DNA of 64,000 nucleotides. Source: a virus. Position numbers and translations under genes: made by a program. Position 1 is the first letter of the stretch. Each line of letters begins with the position of its first letter. The stretch lies in IMG/VR virus record IMGVR_UViG_3300010885_058378, positions 1-64,000 of that record. One strand, given 5' to 3'. A model generated the notes under the pieces. It saw only the letters and a program-made list of their open reading frames with translations. It was not told the DNA's origin and searched no databases. This document shows positions 36,939-45,233 of the stretch, piece after piece.

Positions 36939-37593
36939 AACTAATACCAGCGATATAGAATTACAGTCCTTACACTCAAATAATATTGATATAAAAAACA
37001 GAGAAATATTTTTACATTCTCATTTTGGATATGATGAAGACGAGGCTGGCGTTGATTATAGATCATCTGTTACTTTTGAAAAAAATCTACGCTTTTTGAA
37101 TCAACAGTCCGCTGACTCTATATTGATACATATGCATTTGCCTGGAGGAGATTGGGAAGACTGCTTAAGCCTATATGATACTATAAAATACAGTCGTTCT
37201 AAAACAACCATATTAGCATATGCCAAAGTTCAATCTGCTAGTAGTATTATTTTCCAGTCTGCTAATCTCAGAATATTAATGCCAAACGTCAATATGCTAA
37301 TTCATTATGGTTCAATAAGTATAGATGATGAACACAAAGCGGCAATTAGCAGCTTACAATGGAGCGAAAGAGAGTCTGCAAAAATGCTTGATATCTTTGT
37401 TGATAAATGGATTACAAGTCCAATGTCAAAAGACAAGAACTGGAAAAAACCAATAGCAAGAAAACACATTCAAAGTCAACTAGCAACAAAAAGTGATTGG
37501 ATACTAACGGCAGAAGAAGCGGTGTATTATGGTTTTGCGGATGGTATACTCGGAGATAAGAAATACCCAACCATAGAATCATTAAAAAAGTAA
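36931..37593 (+). CDS. clpP: ClpP-like serine protease
   Basis: The 220-aa protein follows the ClpP/crotonase fold: ILIHMHLPGGDWEDCLSLYD (the GG loop), ILAYAKVQSASSIIFQSA with the nucleophile Ser in SASS near residue 108, and NMLIHYGS with the catalytic His near residue 127. The exact motif differs from bacterial ClpP (usually GQAASMG and MIHQP), as in other phage members, some of which are prohead proteases. It may process head proteins or serve as a proteolytic core with host Clp ATPases. Confidence 0.75.
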   Translation: MARTNTSDIELQSLHSNNIDIKNREIFLHSHFGYDEDEAGVDYRSSVTFEKNLRFLNQQSADSILIHMHLPGGDWEDCLSLYDTIKYSRSKTTILAYAKVQSASSIIFQSANLRILMPNVNMLIHYGSISIDDEHKAAISSLQWSERESAKMLDIFVDKWITSPMSKDKNWKKPIARKHIQSQLATKSDWILTAEEAVYYGFADGILGDKKYPTIESLKK

Positions 37594-37597
37594 CACT

Positions 37598-38260
37598 ATG
37601 CATTTAGAATACTGCTATTATGATATAACTCTCAAAGATTCAGAATTAATAGACATTATAAATAAAGTTATTAAATTTGATCCTAAGACTATATCTGTTC
37701 TACCTTCATATCTTAAACCACTCAAATCAATATTATCGACCACGGATATATCAGCTTCTGCCCCAATAGATTTTCCTCTTGGCACAATGGATCTAAAGTC
37801 AAGACTATCTGTTGCTGAAAACTGTATTAAAAATGGAGCAACCATACTTGATATTGTATGTCCAACATATTTATTGTGCAATAGAAAGTATGATAAATTC
37901 CGTGAAGATATAAAAGAAATGCAAATTTTGTGTTCTGATTCAAAACTAGAAATTAGATATGTTCTTGAATATCGTCAATTTAGCTATGAGCTATTATATA
38001 AAGTAGCACAAATATTATATGATTTTAATATTACAACAATATATCCATCAACCGGATACTTAATTGATGATATTTCTGACAATATTACCGCCTCTGCACT
38101 CATAAATAAAAAAGTGCCTAATATCAATATAATTTGCAATGGTAATATTTGGAATGATAATCAGATAAAAATGGCCAAAAAGAGTAAAATTTATGGTTTA
38201 CGGGTCAATTCTTTGAATGCTTTAGAATTGATAACAAAAGAAAACATAATAGAAAATTAA
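37598..38260 (+). CDS. DeoC-like aldolase-fold protein lacking the Schiff-base lysines
   Basis: The 220-aa protein follows the layout of deoxyribose-phosphate aldolase: SVLPSYL, ASAPIDFPLGTMDLKSRL, GATILDIVCPTYLL, RYVLEYRQFSYELL, YPSTGYLIDD and IICNGNIW. In DeoC the nucleophilic Lys lies in a KTSTG motif; here the same place reads YPSTGY, and the second conserved Lys of the KASGG motif is also missing. It should therefore not work as a classical aldolase. It may bind deoxyribose-phosphate compounds in a regulatory way, or have a changed chemistry. Confidence 0.65.
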   Translation: MHLEYCYYDITLKDSELIDIINKVIKFDPKTISVLPSYLKPLKSILSTTDISASAPIDFPLGTMDLKSRLSVAENCIKNGATILDIVCPTYLLCNRKYDKFREDIKEMQILCSDSKLEIRYVLEYRQFSYELLYKVAQILYDFNITTIYPSTGYLIDDISDNITASALINKKVPNINIICNGNIWNDNQIKMAKKSKIYGLRVNSLNALELITKENIIEN

Positions 38261-38267
38261 CCTTTTA

Positions 38268-38280
38268 GGTGTACTAGATT
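38268..38280 (+). promoter_or_regulatory. GGTGTA-type promoter-like motif before the virion protein gene
   Basis: GGTGTACTAGATT lies 56 bases upstream of ATG 38324 in an intergenic region of 63 bases that holds no other recognisable element besides a CGGAG ribosome-binding site. Confidence 0.45.
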
Positions 38281-38323
38281 ATAGATTTTAAACAATCTTC
38301 ACAGAATAAAACGGAGATATACA

Positions 38324-39070
38324 ATGGCTACAGCTACATCAGCAGCAGTTGACTATACAACACAACCAAATTTAAATGGCAGTGGATCAAAAAATAATGG
38401 CGGATCCGCTACCAGAGTCGGAACATCAACAAAACTAAATTCAGTAGCAATCAGCAAAGATACCACAGGTGTCGTTGGTTCGGTTGTTATTGACGGAGAC
38501 TATACAGACAAAGCTATCAGTGGAGGAACCATTCCTCATAATCACACCAAACCAATAACATTTAAGGTAACAAATGAAATTGCTGGTGTTGCTAGTTCTG
38601 TTTTTTCAACTAGTGCTAATGATCCAACCCAAGTAAGAGGAATTAATAAGAGAGAAAACTATAGAGTTGCTAAAGTTTCAACAGCCTATAGAAATGGTCA
38701 ATGGGATCCCTACTATGGTGAATTTAGAGCATATGGAACATACTCAAGAACAGGCTATACCGTAACAGCAACCGTTGCTCGTCACGGACTAAGTACTGGC
38801 GACGTGGTAAAGCTAGATTTTTCAAGCGGTACTGCTACTGATGGTATTTTTACTGTTACTTATGTTGATGTGAATACTTTCACCTTTACCCATACTGCTA
38901 CTGGTAGCACAAGTGGTAATCTTAGTCTTGAAGGCCCAGCTTATGGAACTTCTACTCCGGGCACAGACAACGCAGCAACAGTTTCCAGAAGTGCTCCTGG
39001 TGATCTTGTTTTCAGAACTGGATCTAAGCTTCCTGTTCGCAGTCAAGATTACAAGCCAAAGACTGGCTGA
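38324..39070 (+). CDS. Probable abundant virion protein, 248 aa
   Basis: A Thr/Ser/Gly-rich beta-protein with no signal or membrane segment. Residues 150-205 (ARHGLSTGDVVKLDFSSGTA, then FTVTYVDVNTFTFTHTATG) match a beta-domain common in tail and baseplate proteins of phages. It is a single-gene unit: a promoter-like motif upstream, a strong CGGAG ribosome-binding site, and a terminator immediately downstream. Its base composition is less AT-rich than its neighbours. These features suggest high expression, as for a major tail or decoration protein, though the exact virion part is not known. Confidence 0.6.
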   Translation: MATATSAAVDYTTQPNLNGSGSKNNGGSATRVGTSTKLNSVAISKDTTGVVGSVVIDGDYTDKAISGGTIPHNHTKPITFKVTNEIAGVASSVFSTSANDPTQVRGINKRENYRVAKVSTAYRNGQWDPYYGEFRAYGTYSRTGYTVTATVARHGLSTGDVVKLDFSSGTATDGIFTVTYVDVNTFTFTHTATGSTSGNLSLEGPAYGTSTPGTDNAATVSRSAPGDLVFRTGSKLPVRSQDYKPKTG

Positions 39071-39098
39071 TATAATTAGTTTATTATTAATCTAGCTT

Positions 39099-39130
39099 AA
39101 AGCCAGCAATTTTATATTGTTGGCTTTTTG
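39099..39130 (+). terminator. Intrinsic terminator after the virion protein gene
   Basis: AAAGCCAGCAAT pairs with ATTGTTGGCTTT (one G-U pair) across a five-base loop and runs into a T-rich stretch. It lies about 30 bases after the stop and just before the next promoter-like motif. Confidence 0.8.
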
Positions 39131-39136
39131 CTTTTT

Positions 39137-39147
39137 AGTGTATTTGG
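39137..39147 (+). promoter_or_regulatory. AGTGTATTTGG promoter-like motif
   Basis: A one-base variant of the recurring motif directly behind the terminator, 41 bases before ATG 39178, at the start of the fibre/protease operon. Confidence 0.4.
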
Positions 39148-39177
39148 TAATACCACCACAAGAAAAGGGTTTTAATT

Positions 39178-39498
39178 ATGAGTGATACCATAGTTCACTT
39201 TTGGGAAAGTATAGCAACTACTAGTATTGGTATCATTATTACTATGATTGGTTTTTGGGTGGCAATAGGCAAAAATATGGCCACAAAGTCAGAAGTTGCC
39301 GAAATGATAGAAACAAAATCTCCATATTTACATGATAGACAGTTTATTATGGAAAGGCTTGCTGTGAACAAAGAAACACAGGCAGCATTAACAAATATGT
39401 TGCAACGCAATACAGAAGTTATGAATGAACTTAAAATTCAAATAGCAACACTTGGTAAAACATTAGAAGCACTAGAAGAAAGAATAGAAAGAACTTGA
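39178..39498 (+). CDS. Membrane-anchored coiled-coil protein, 106 aa
   Basis: One hydrophobic segment (residues 13-31, SIATTSIGIIITMIGFWVA) is followed by a long charged helix with heptad-like Leu/Met spacing (LTNMLQRN, MNELKIQIATLGKTLEALEE). The topology resembles some phage spanins, holin-associated or tail-adaptor proteins but is not diagnostic. First gene after the terminator. Confidence 0.6.
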   Translation: MSDTIVHFWESIATTSIGIIITMIGFWVAIGKNMATKSEVAEMIETKSPYLHDRQFIMERLAVNKETQAALTNMLQRNTEVMNELKIQIATLGKTLEALEERIERT

Positions 39499-39506
39499 GG
39501 TAAAAT

Positions 39507-39698
39507 ATGGCAACTGATATTGAACTAATAAATACTAATAATCCAATTAAAAATGGAACAACAGTAACAACTTGTTCGTTCTCTGGTAAATATAATACTA
39601 TAAATACATATGTTAATAACAAACCACCTATTGCAGATATAGAATCCAAATATGATGAATTATTTGATGATATCACCTACTATATACTAGGTAGCTGA
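39507..39698 (+). CDS. Small hypothetical protein, 63 aa
   Basis: A short polar protein rich in Asn, Thr, Tyr and Asp, with AGGTAAA 8 bases upstream. Not recognised. It sits two bases before the fibre-like gene and may be an accessory tail protein by position. Confidence 0.5.
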   Translation: MATDIELINTNNPIKNGTTVTTCSFSGKYNTINTYVNNKPPIADIESKYDELFDDITYYILGS

Positions 39699-39700
39699 TT

Positions 39701-41005
39701 ATGACCACTAATCGTTTTTCTTTATCGTCTGATATAAACGAACTGCCATCTTCTATTTCTGTAAGTGGTAGCGATCTATTTGCCTTCTCTGATGACCCAG
39801 CCTCAGCAGTAGTAACAAAAAAAATCACTTTCAATAATTTTAGAAGCTCTATACTAAATCAAGCTGCAACTTTACAATTAAGGCAGGGTCTTGATTCAGA
39901 AAGGCTGCTGGTAACTCCATCAGTAGCAGAACCTTTATGGACAACCGATAGTAAAAAACTATATGTTGGTGACGGATCTACAGTTGGCGGAATAGTAATC
40001 TCATCTCCAATAGTTGAAATCTCTGGTAATAATATTACAAAATTTAACAATATATTAGGAAGCGGAAATCTATGCTTGGGATCAGGAAACTCAATAATCT
40101 CAAACTATAATAGTATTTATAATGCTTATACTTGTACCGCAAGCGGTATAGGTATCGCAATTTTAGCTGGGGCTAACTGTGTTGCTAGTGGTACTTATAC
40201 ATCTATTTTTAATGGAGTTAGCAATACTGCTGGATCATTAAGCTCTAATCATGCTACCATAATTAATGGTCTAAGAAATACTATACCATCTTCTAATAAT
40301 TATGGGTTGATATGCAATGGAACTTTTAATACTAGTACAGGTCTTCATGCGTCTATTATAAATGGATTTGGTAATTCTACTATTTCATCATATACTTTTG
40401 TTGGAAATGGATATCAAAATACAACAACCGCTAATTATTCTAGCATTATTAATGGTCAAAACAACATTGCTAGCGGTATAAATTCATGTATTTTAGGGGG
40501 CCAATCCGCAAAAACTACTTTACACGGAGAAGTAGCACAAGCTGCTGGTAGCTTCACTTCTGCTGGAGATGCACAGCGATCAACCATAGTGCTAAGAGCC
40601 GAAACCTCAAGTAATACATCAAATGTAATTTTAACTACAGATGGATCTGCATCTCTTATAACATCGCCAAGCAACACCACTTCAAGAAATTTTATATTTT
40701 TACCAGATAAAACTACGTTAAATTTTAATATACAAATTAGTGCTTACAATGACACAGATACTGCTTCGGCTGTATGGAATTTTGCTGGAGGTATTAAAAG
40801 AGGAGTTGGTGCTGGTACTACCTCTTTGATTCAAACACCAACTGAAACAAGCTGGAAAGATACTGGTATGAATTCGGCTTTAGCAAGCGTAGCAGCAGAC
40901 ACCACCAATGGAGGATTGTCTATTAGAGTTACTGGATTAGCAACTAAAAATATTAGATGGGTTGCAGCAGTAGATTATTGTACAGTTAATTATGGAACAC
41001 CATAA
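39701..41005 (+). CDS. Tail-fibre-like protein with YadA-like head repeats
   Basis: The 434-aa protein starts with a domain carrying RQGLDSERLLVTPSVAEPLW and LYVGDGSTVGG, as at the N-terminus of phage tail proteins of the major-tropism-determinant/hyaluronidase-related type. Residues 120-270 form a run of repeats of the form SxIxNGxxNxxSG, like the trimeric head repeats of YadA-type adhesins. The C-terminal part (TTLHGEVAQAAGSFTSAGDAQ) is a beta domain common in phage fibre proteins. No signal peptide. This is most likely a trimeric fibre that contacts the cell surface. Confidence 0.75.
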   Translation: MTTNRFSLSSDINELPSSISVSGSDLFAFSDDPASAVVTKKITFNNFRSSILNQAATLQLRQGLDSERLLVTPSVAEPLWTTDSKKLYVGDGSTVGGIVISSPIVEISGNNITKFNNILGSGNLCLGSGNSIISNYNSIYNAYTCTASGIGIAILAGANCVASGTYTSIFNGVSNTAGSLSSNHATIINGLRNTIPSSNNYGLICNGTFNTSTGLHASIINGFGNSTISSYTFVGNGYQNTTTANYSSIINGQNNIASGINSCILGGQSAKTTLHGEVAQAAGSFTSAGDAQRSTIVLRAETSSNTSNVILTTDGSASLITSPSNTTSRNFIFLPDKTTLNFNIQISAYNDTDTASAVWNFAGGIKRGVGAGTTSLIQTPTETSWKDTGMNSALASVAADTTNGGLSIRVTGLATKNIRWVAAVDYCTVNYGTP

Positions 41006-42300
41006 TGATAGAAGCTCAAAATATACCTCTGAATTGTGGTGTTATATCCCAGAGCTCATCCTATCTGTTTAAAAAACCAGATATTGGTGGAGATAGAATA
41101 AAAATTACAGCACAACCCCAAGTTAGAATAATTAATTCTACTGGTTCTGGTTATACTACAAATTATGATGCTACAATATTTAGATATACTAATTCATCTA
41201 ATATAACTGATTTTAATATAAATCTATATCAATTAAATAATATACCAGTAACAGTATACAGTACAGATAATTCTATTTTATTAAACTTAAATTCTAATAA
41301 TTCAGTTTGTTCAGGTGTTCCTACAGCAAGTACTTCCACAAGAAATGTAAATATTATAGCCAGTGGAACAAATACATCAACAGATTTTAATATAGCAGAA
41401 GTAACAGTACTATGTAATGTGGGAACACAAACAGATGCTTTTTGTGAGTTTATACCTGGAAGCTTGGCAAAAAATTGTTCTGATAATGTCGATAATAGAC
41501 TATTAAATAAAAACTCAGCTATAGCAAAAGATATTTATAGTACTCAAAACCATTCAACTTCTACATACGTTAGAAATACTAATTGTTGGGCTTATGATTT
41601 AGATTTAACTTGCATGAGTCCTTGGAATACAACCGGAGCAAATACTAGGGCTGGAACTCTTATTAGTCCAAGTCACTTAGTTTTTGCGACCCATTATCAA
41701 ATAGATATAGGGGCTAAAGTTAGATTTATCACTAGCAATAATGTTGTTATAGAAAGAACATTAATAGATAAAATTTTTATCTCTGGAGATGCTTTTTTGG
41801 GACTTTTAGACTCGGACGTACCAAATTCTATTAGTTTTGCTAAATTGCTCCCTTCTAATTGGTCTATATATTTGCCTACAATTTATAGAAACAGGAATGG
41901 TAATACCATCTATAGACTTCCAATGCTATCTTTAGATCAAGAAGAAAAAGCTTTAGTAAAAGAATTTCTATACGTGGACTCAACAGGCAATTCTGCATAT
42001 ACACAGCAACCAACACAAAATTATCTTGATCCCAATAATAGTTATTACAATACATACCCAAATAGAATATTATTTCATGAATCAATAATAGGTGGAGATA
42101 GTGGCAATCCATCATTTTTAATCATCAATAATCAATTAGTTTTGGTAATGACATGGCTTGGACCTGACGCTGGACCATTCTATAGTAATTTCATAAGTTT
42201 ATTAAATACTAATATGAATCTACTTTGGACAAGAAATAATAGATCAGGAGCCTCTTACTCTGTCACAACAGTAGATTTAACGGGATTCACATCATTTTAA
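41005..42300 (+). CDS. Virion-associated chymotrypsin-fold (S1-like) protease
   Basis: The 431-aa protein has a beta-rich N-terminal half and a C-terminal domain with the chymotrypsin triad: GTLISPSHLVFATHY with His230, GLLDSD with the Asp near residue 270, and IIGGDSGNPSF with Ser366. The His context (FATHY) departs from the usual TAAHC but the spacing is right. There is no signal peptide, and the gene shares one base with the upstream fibre gene, so it probably enters the virion and acts on a cell-surface or capsid protein. Confidence 0.75.
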   Translation: MIEAQNIPLNCGVISQSSSYLFKKPDIGGDRIKITAQPQVRIINSTGSGYTTNYDATIFRYTNSSNITDFNINLYQLNNIPVTVYSTDNSILLNLNSNNSVCSGVPTASTSTRNVNIIASGTNTSTDFNIAEVTVLCNVGTQTDAFCEFIPGSLAKNCSDNVDNRLLNKNSAIAKDIYSTQNHSTSTYVRNTNCWAYDLDLTCMSPWNTTGANTRAGTLISPSHLVFATHYQIDIGAKVRFITSNNVVIERTLIDKIFISGDAFLGLLDSDVPNSISFAKLLPSNWSIYLPTIYRNRNGNTIYRLPMLSLDQEEKALVKEFLYVDSTGNSAYTQQPTQNYLDPNNSYYNTYPNRILFHESIIGGDSGNPSFLIINNQLVLVMTWLGPDAGPFYSNFISLLNTNMNLLWTRNNRSGASYSVTTVDLTGFTSF

Positions 42301-42315
42301 TGCAAATAACACTAT

Positions 42316-42330
42316 GGTGTATATTAAATA
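42316..42330 (+). promoter_or_regulatory. GGTGTATATTAAATA promoter-like motif
   Basis: Lies 33 bases before ATG 42349, with ATGGAG as ribosome-binding site in between. Part of the recurring set. Confidence 0.5.
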
Positions 42331-42348
42331 TAACATGGAGAAATTATA

Positions 42349-42672
42349 ATGATTAAACCTGGTTATAGAACAAGCGAATTTTGGTTCACACTAGTAAGTT
42401 TTATTTTTAGTGGAGCTTATTTATTTGGGGTATTAGATGACTTTACTCAAAAAGAAGATCTAATACAAGAAACAAGCAAAGGATTAGAAGCTGCTATATT
42501 AATCATAGGCCAATTAACATTATTATTTAAATATATCAAAGGAAGAACAGATCTTAAAAAGACTTGGTGGAGCACAGCAACACCAGAAGAGAGAAAAACT
42601 GCCAATAGAAGAAATAATAAATCTAAAATTAAAAAGAAAATTAAAAAACCAATTCAGCCCAAAGTAGAGTAG
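42349..42672 (+). CDS. Candidate holin (two membrane segments)
   Basis: The 107-aa protein has two hydrophobic helices (residues 11-29 and 44-61, FWFTLVSFIFSGAYLFGVL and EAAILIIGQLTLLFKYI) joined by a polar loop, and a strongly basic C-terminal tail (KSKIKKKIKKPIQPK). This size, topology and tail fit phage holins, which make the pores that release lysis enzymes. It opens the lysis-like block that includes a papain-like protease. Assignment is by topology and position. Confidence 0.6.
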   Translation: MIKPGYRTSEFWFTLVSFIFSGAYLFGVLDDFTQKEDLIQETSKGLEAAILIIGQLTLLFKYIKGRTDLKKTWWSTATPEERKTANRRNNKSKIKKKIKKPIQPKVE

Positions 42673-42684
42673 ACAAGGTTTCTG

Positions 42685-42698
42685 GGTGTATTATAATA
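42685..42698 (+). promoter_or_regulatory. GGTGTATTATAATA promoter-like motif
   Basis: An excellent motif copy that also contains an extended -10 (TGTATTATAAT). It lies 44 bases before ATG 42729 with AAAAGGA as ribosome-binding site. Confidence 0.55.
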
Positions 42699-42728
42699 TA
42701 TAGGGCGTTTTCAAAAAGGACATTTTAT

Positions 42729-43172
42729 ATGCCAGAAGCAGCTTCAATATACTCAATAAAAATAAAATTAGATGAATTCATGACTCAGGTTAAAACTTCT
42801 TTAGGAGAGGTTAAATCTGTTGCAATATCTCAAGCCTGGAAAATTCTACAACTTGCTGTTGCTCAAACGGTACAAGTGTTAGAACAGAATACTAGTAATT
42901 TGTCTGGACCAGATAAAAAAGCTATGGCTATGGACTATTTGTCAAAATTTTATGATAGTGTTTTTACTATTATTGACGTTCCTATGATCCCAAATTTCAT
43001 TCAACCAATTATTCGTCAATATGTAAAAGTATTTTTAATGGCGTTAGTAAGCTCAAGTATTGATGCTATGGTCACAACCTTCAGACAAGTTGGAGTCTTT
43101 AAAACACAACCAGTAGTTTCACAATCTATTAAGTCTAACCCCAAAGTCAAAAGAGCGAGGAAAAAGAAATGA
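42729..43172 (+). CDS. Conserved phage protein, 147 aa
   Basis: An amphipathic, mainly helical protein with a conserved core (SQAWKILQLAVAQTVQVLEQ, then DPK-like SGPDKKAMAMDYLSKFYDS) and a hydrophobic stretch IIRQYVKVFLMALVSSSIDA that could insert in a membrane. The C-terminus is very basic (KVKRARKKK). Similar proteins accompany holins in large phages, but the function is not known. It shares 4 bases with the next gene. Confidence 0.55.
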   Translation: MPEAASIYSIKIKLDEFMTQVKTSLGEVKSVAISQAWKILQLAVAQTVQVLEQNTSNLSGPDKKAMAMDYLSKFYDSVFTIIDVPMIPNFIQPIIRQYVKVFLMALVSSSIDAMVTTFRQVGVFKTQPVVSQSIKSNPKVKRARKKK

Positions 43173-43552
43173 ATTATACAGAAAGTTTTGAGCAGTTTGC
43201 TAGCAGAGTAACACCAACTGATTTAGCCCTATATGCTGGAGCAGGAATTATCCTATGGATTCTATTCAAAGATAAACTAAGTCCAGTACAAAAATTCTTA
43301 GGAGACTTCATTGGTGGATTAAAGTCAAAACTTAATAATGGATCATCAGTTGTTCCTGTTGTTGTTCCAGATGTTGCTCCTGTTGTAGTATCTAAAGAAA
43401 CCAAAGAAGATACTTTTTTCAAATTAGTAGTTTCTTGGAAACAAACTAGGGATTTAGCAGTTAAGAGCGGATGCGATGAGGCTGTTAAAGTTGCTGATCA
43501 AATGTTTCCATTTTTAAGTCCAACCGTTTGCTCAAAGGAAAAAAGTGTATGA
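43169..43552 (+). CDS. Membrane protein with one transmembrane segment, 127 aa
   Basis: Residues 18-34 (LALYAGAGIILWILFKD) form a membrane segment; a Val/Pro-rich linker (VVPVVVPDVAPVVVS) leads to a soluble C-terminal domain. This looks like a member of a lysis or envelope-spanning module, perhaps a holin partner. No family recognised. Confidence 0.55.
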   Translation: MNYTESFEQFASRVTPTDLALYAGAGIILWILFKDKLSPVQKFLGDFIGGLKSKLNNGSSVVPVVVPDVAPVVVSKETKEDTFFKLVVSWKQTRDLAVKSGCDEAVKVADQMFPFLSPTVCSKEKSV

Positions 43553-44049
43553 ATCCCAAACTTAAAACAGGCCTTTTAATACTTGCTCTTGCATTATTAG
43601 GAATCGGCATACTAAAACCAGATCTGGGTTCTTTCAATAATCCAGTATCTCCTTCGGCTGTTGTTGAATTGGATGTTAAGGAGCCAGAATCAGTAGAACT
43701 CAAAGAAAAAGCAGATGCTGTGATTAAAGCATTATCTGTTGACTCTGATCGTAAAACTGATGGTTTGCGATTAGCCTATTTATATAATGATATGGCAACT
43801 TTAGTGGGTCTTGATGGAGATGATGAAGTTATTAAGAATACTGAAGAAATTAGACAGGCCAATAGACTAGCCGGTTTAATGTTAAGACTAGATATTAAGG
43901 GTAAGTACGAAGACCTACCAGAAGCTGCTCAAGCTTTAGTATTAACAGCAATTGGTGATGATAATGTTCTATTAAATAAAAACCTTAGAGCTAAAGCTGT
44001 TGAGGGTTTCAAAGCTTTATCTTGGGCCTGTTTACAAGGAAGCAAATAA
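43549..44049 (+). CDS. Membrane-anchored protein, 166 aa
   Basis: Starts at ATG 43549 in an ATGA overlap with the previous gene; a longer frame from 43528 is less likely. A hydrophobic N-terminus (residues 6-22, TGLLILALALLGIGILK) could be a signal anchor, followed by an acidic helical domain that should lie outside the inner membrane. Unknown family. It shares one base with the papain-like gene, so it may accompany that enzyme. Confidence 0.55.
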   Translation: MNPKLKTGLLILALALLGIGILKPDLGSFNNPVSPSAVVELDVKEPESVELKEKADAVIKALSVDSDRKTDGLRLAYLYNDMATLVGLDGDDEVIKNTEEIRQANRLAGLMLRLDIKGKYEDLPEAAQALVLTAIGDDNVLLNKNLRAKAVEGFKALSWACLQGSK

Positions 44050-44975
44050 TGCCAAGATTTTCACCACAAGAGTTATATGATAATTATCGCAAAGGTTTTA
44101 GTGGATGCTTGTGGGAGCAGCATGTATTTGACGGACTGATGCAAAATAGCAAGTATCCATTATTTGGCGATGCTAGCAAAAAAATTAAAAGTAGTGGTAA
44201 GGGCAAATTATCAACACCATACAAGAGTGTTCTAAAATTTGAGAAAAGTCCTTACAATGAAAGACAAACTACTGGAGATTGTGTTAGTCATGGAACACGA
44301 AATGCTTGTGATGTTAGTCGGGCTGTCGAAATAGATGTAAATGGAGAAAAAGAAGCTTGGGTGGCTAAAGGAGCAACAGAAGCTATTTATGGAGCAAGAG
44401 GTCATGGTGGAGAAGGAATGAGTTGCTCTAGGGCTGCTGAATTTGTTAGTAAAAATGGCGGCATAATACTAAGACAAAATTATAAGGGAGTAGCCGACTT
44501 TACTAAGTATAATGGTAATCTAGGGGCTGGTTGGGGAGGACGAGGATTACCAGATAAGGTTATTGACTTAGCTAATGACCATCAAATTAAAACAACAAGT
44601 TTAATAAAAACAGTAGAAGAAGCAAGAGATGCTTTAGCTAATGGTTATGGTTTAGCAGTATGTTCTAATTATGGATTTAGTAATAAACGAGACAAGAAGG
44701 GAATAGCTAATACTAGCGGAAACTGGGGCCATTGTATGGCTTGGATAGCGTGTGATGATACCGGCAGTGAACCACTATTCTTAGTTCAAAATAGTTGGGG
44801 AAAATGGAATGATGGTGGCCATCCAGAATGGGGCCCCATACCAGACGGCAGTTTTTTAATACGAGCCGACGTAGCAGCAGGGATGCTTTCACAAAATGGA
44901 AGTTATGCGTTTAGTAATTTTGACGGATTCCCTGTACAAAAGCTACCATCTTACGGTTTTGAAGACTATCTATAA
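44049..44975 (+). CDS. Papain-like (C1A) cysteine protease in the lysis-like block
   Basis: The 308-aa protein has the C1A catalytic set: Cys78 in QTTGDCVSHGTRNAC, His228 in GNWGHCMAWIACDD, and Asn248 in VQNSWGKWN, with the oxyanion Gln ahead of the Cys. The start at ATG 44049 (MPRFSPQELY) shares one base with the preceding stop (TAATG). There is no signal peptide. Its position after holin-like genes suggests a role in host lysis or envelope degradation. No peptidoglycan hydrolase was recognised in this window. Another possibility is a virion or internal protease. Confidence 0.75.
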   Translation: MPRFSPQELYDNYRKGFSGCLWEQHVFDGLMQNSKYPLFGDASKKIKSSGKGKLSTPYKSVLKFEKSPYNERQTTGDCVSHGTRNACDVSRAVEIDVNGEKEAWVAKGATEAIYGARGHGGEGMSCSRAAEFVSKNGGIILRQNYKGVADFTKYNGNLGAGWGGRGLPDKVIDLANDHQIKTTSLIKTVEEARDALANGYGLAVCSNYGFSNKRDKKGIANTSGNWGHCMAWIACDDTGSEPLFLVQNSWGKWNDGGHPEWGPIPDGSFLIRADVAAGMLSQNGSYAFSNFDGFPVQKLPSYGFEDYL

Positions 44976-45005
44976 TATAGTGGCCTAAAAGCTAACCTTA
45001 AGTTT

Positions 45006-45020
45006 GGTGTATTATATTTA
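45006..45020 (+). promoter_or_regulatory. GGTGTATTATATTTA promoter-like motif
   Basis: Lies 33 bases before ATG 45039; flanking bases AACCTTAAG and CTTTAGGGTT form an imperfect inverted repeat around it, similar in plan to the one at 31951-31994. Confidence 0.5.
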
Positions 45021-45038
45021 TACCTTTAGGGTTATATT

Positions 45039-45233
45039 ATGAAACTTTTAGATAGAATTGCTTTAAATAATCTATTACGAATAATAAGAGATCTTATTAT
45101 ACGAATGGTTGACTTTTTTGAAAAACAACAAAAACCAGTTAAGCCAGTACCAAAACCAAGTCCGAATAGACCTCGTCCTTTGAAAAATATTATCGACTTG
45201 ATACCTGTTCCATGGAGAACAAAAGATGAATAA
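45039..45233 (+). CDS. Small basic proline-rich protein, 64 aa
   Basis: An amphipathic helical start (LNNLLRIIRDLIIRMVDFFE) followed by a Lys/Pro-rich tail (KPVKPVPKPSPNRPRP). It might associate with membranes. Preceded by a GGTGTATTATA-type motif and overlapping the next gene by 8 bases. Function unknown. Confidence 0.5.
   Translation: MKLLDRIALNNLLRIIRDLIIRMVDFFEKQQKPVKPVPKPSPNRPRPLKNIIDLIPVPWRTKDE

Noticed and set aside
37521-37531. GGTGTATTATG inside the ClpP-like gene as another promoter
   Set aside because: It encodes conserved residues (AVYYG), lies inside a coding region and is followed by a gene in a tight operon, so it may be a chance match.
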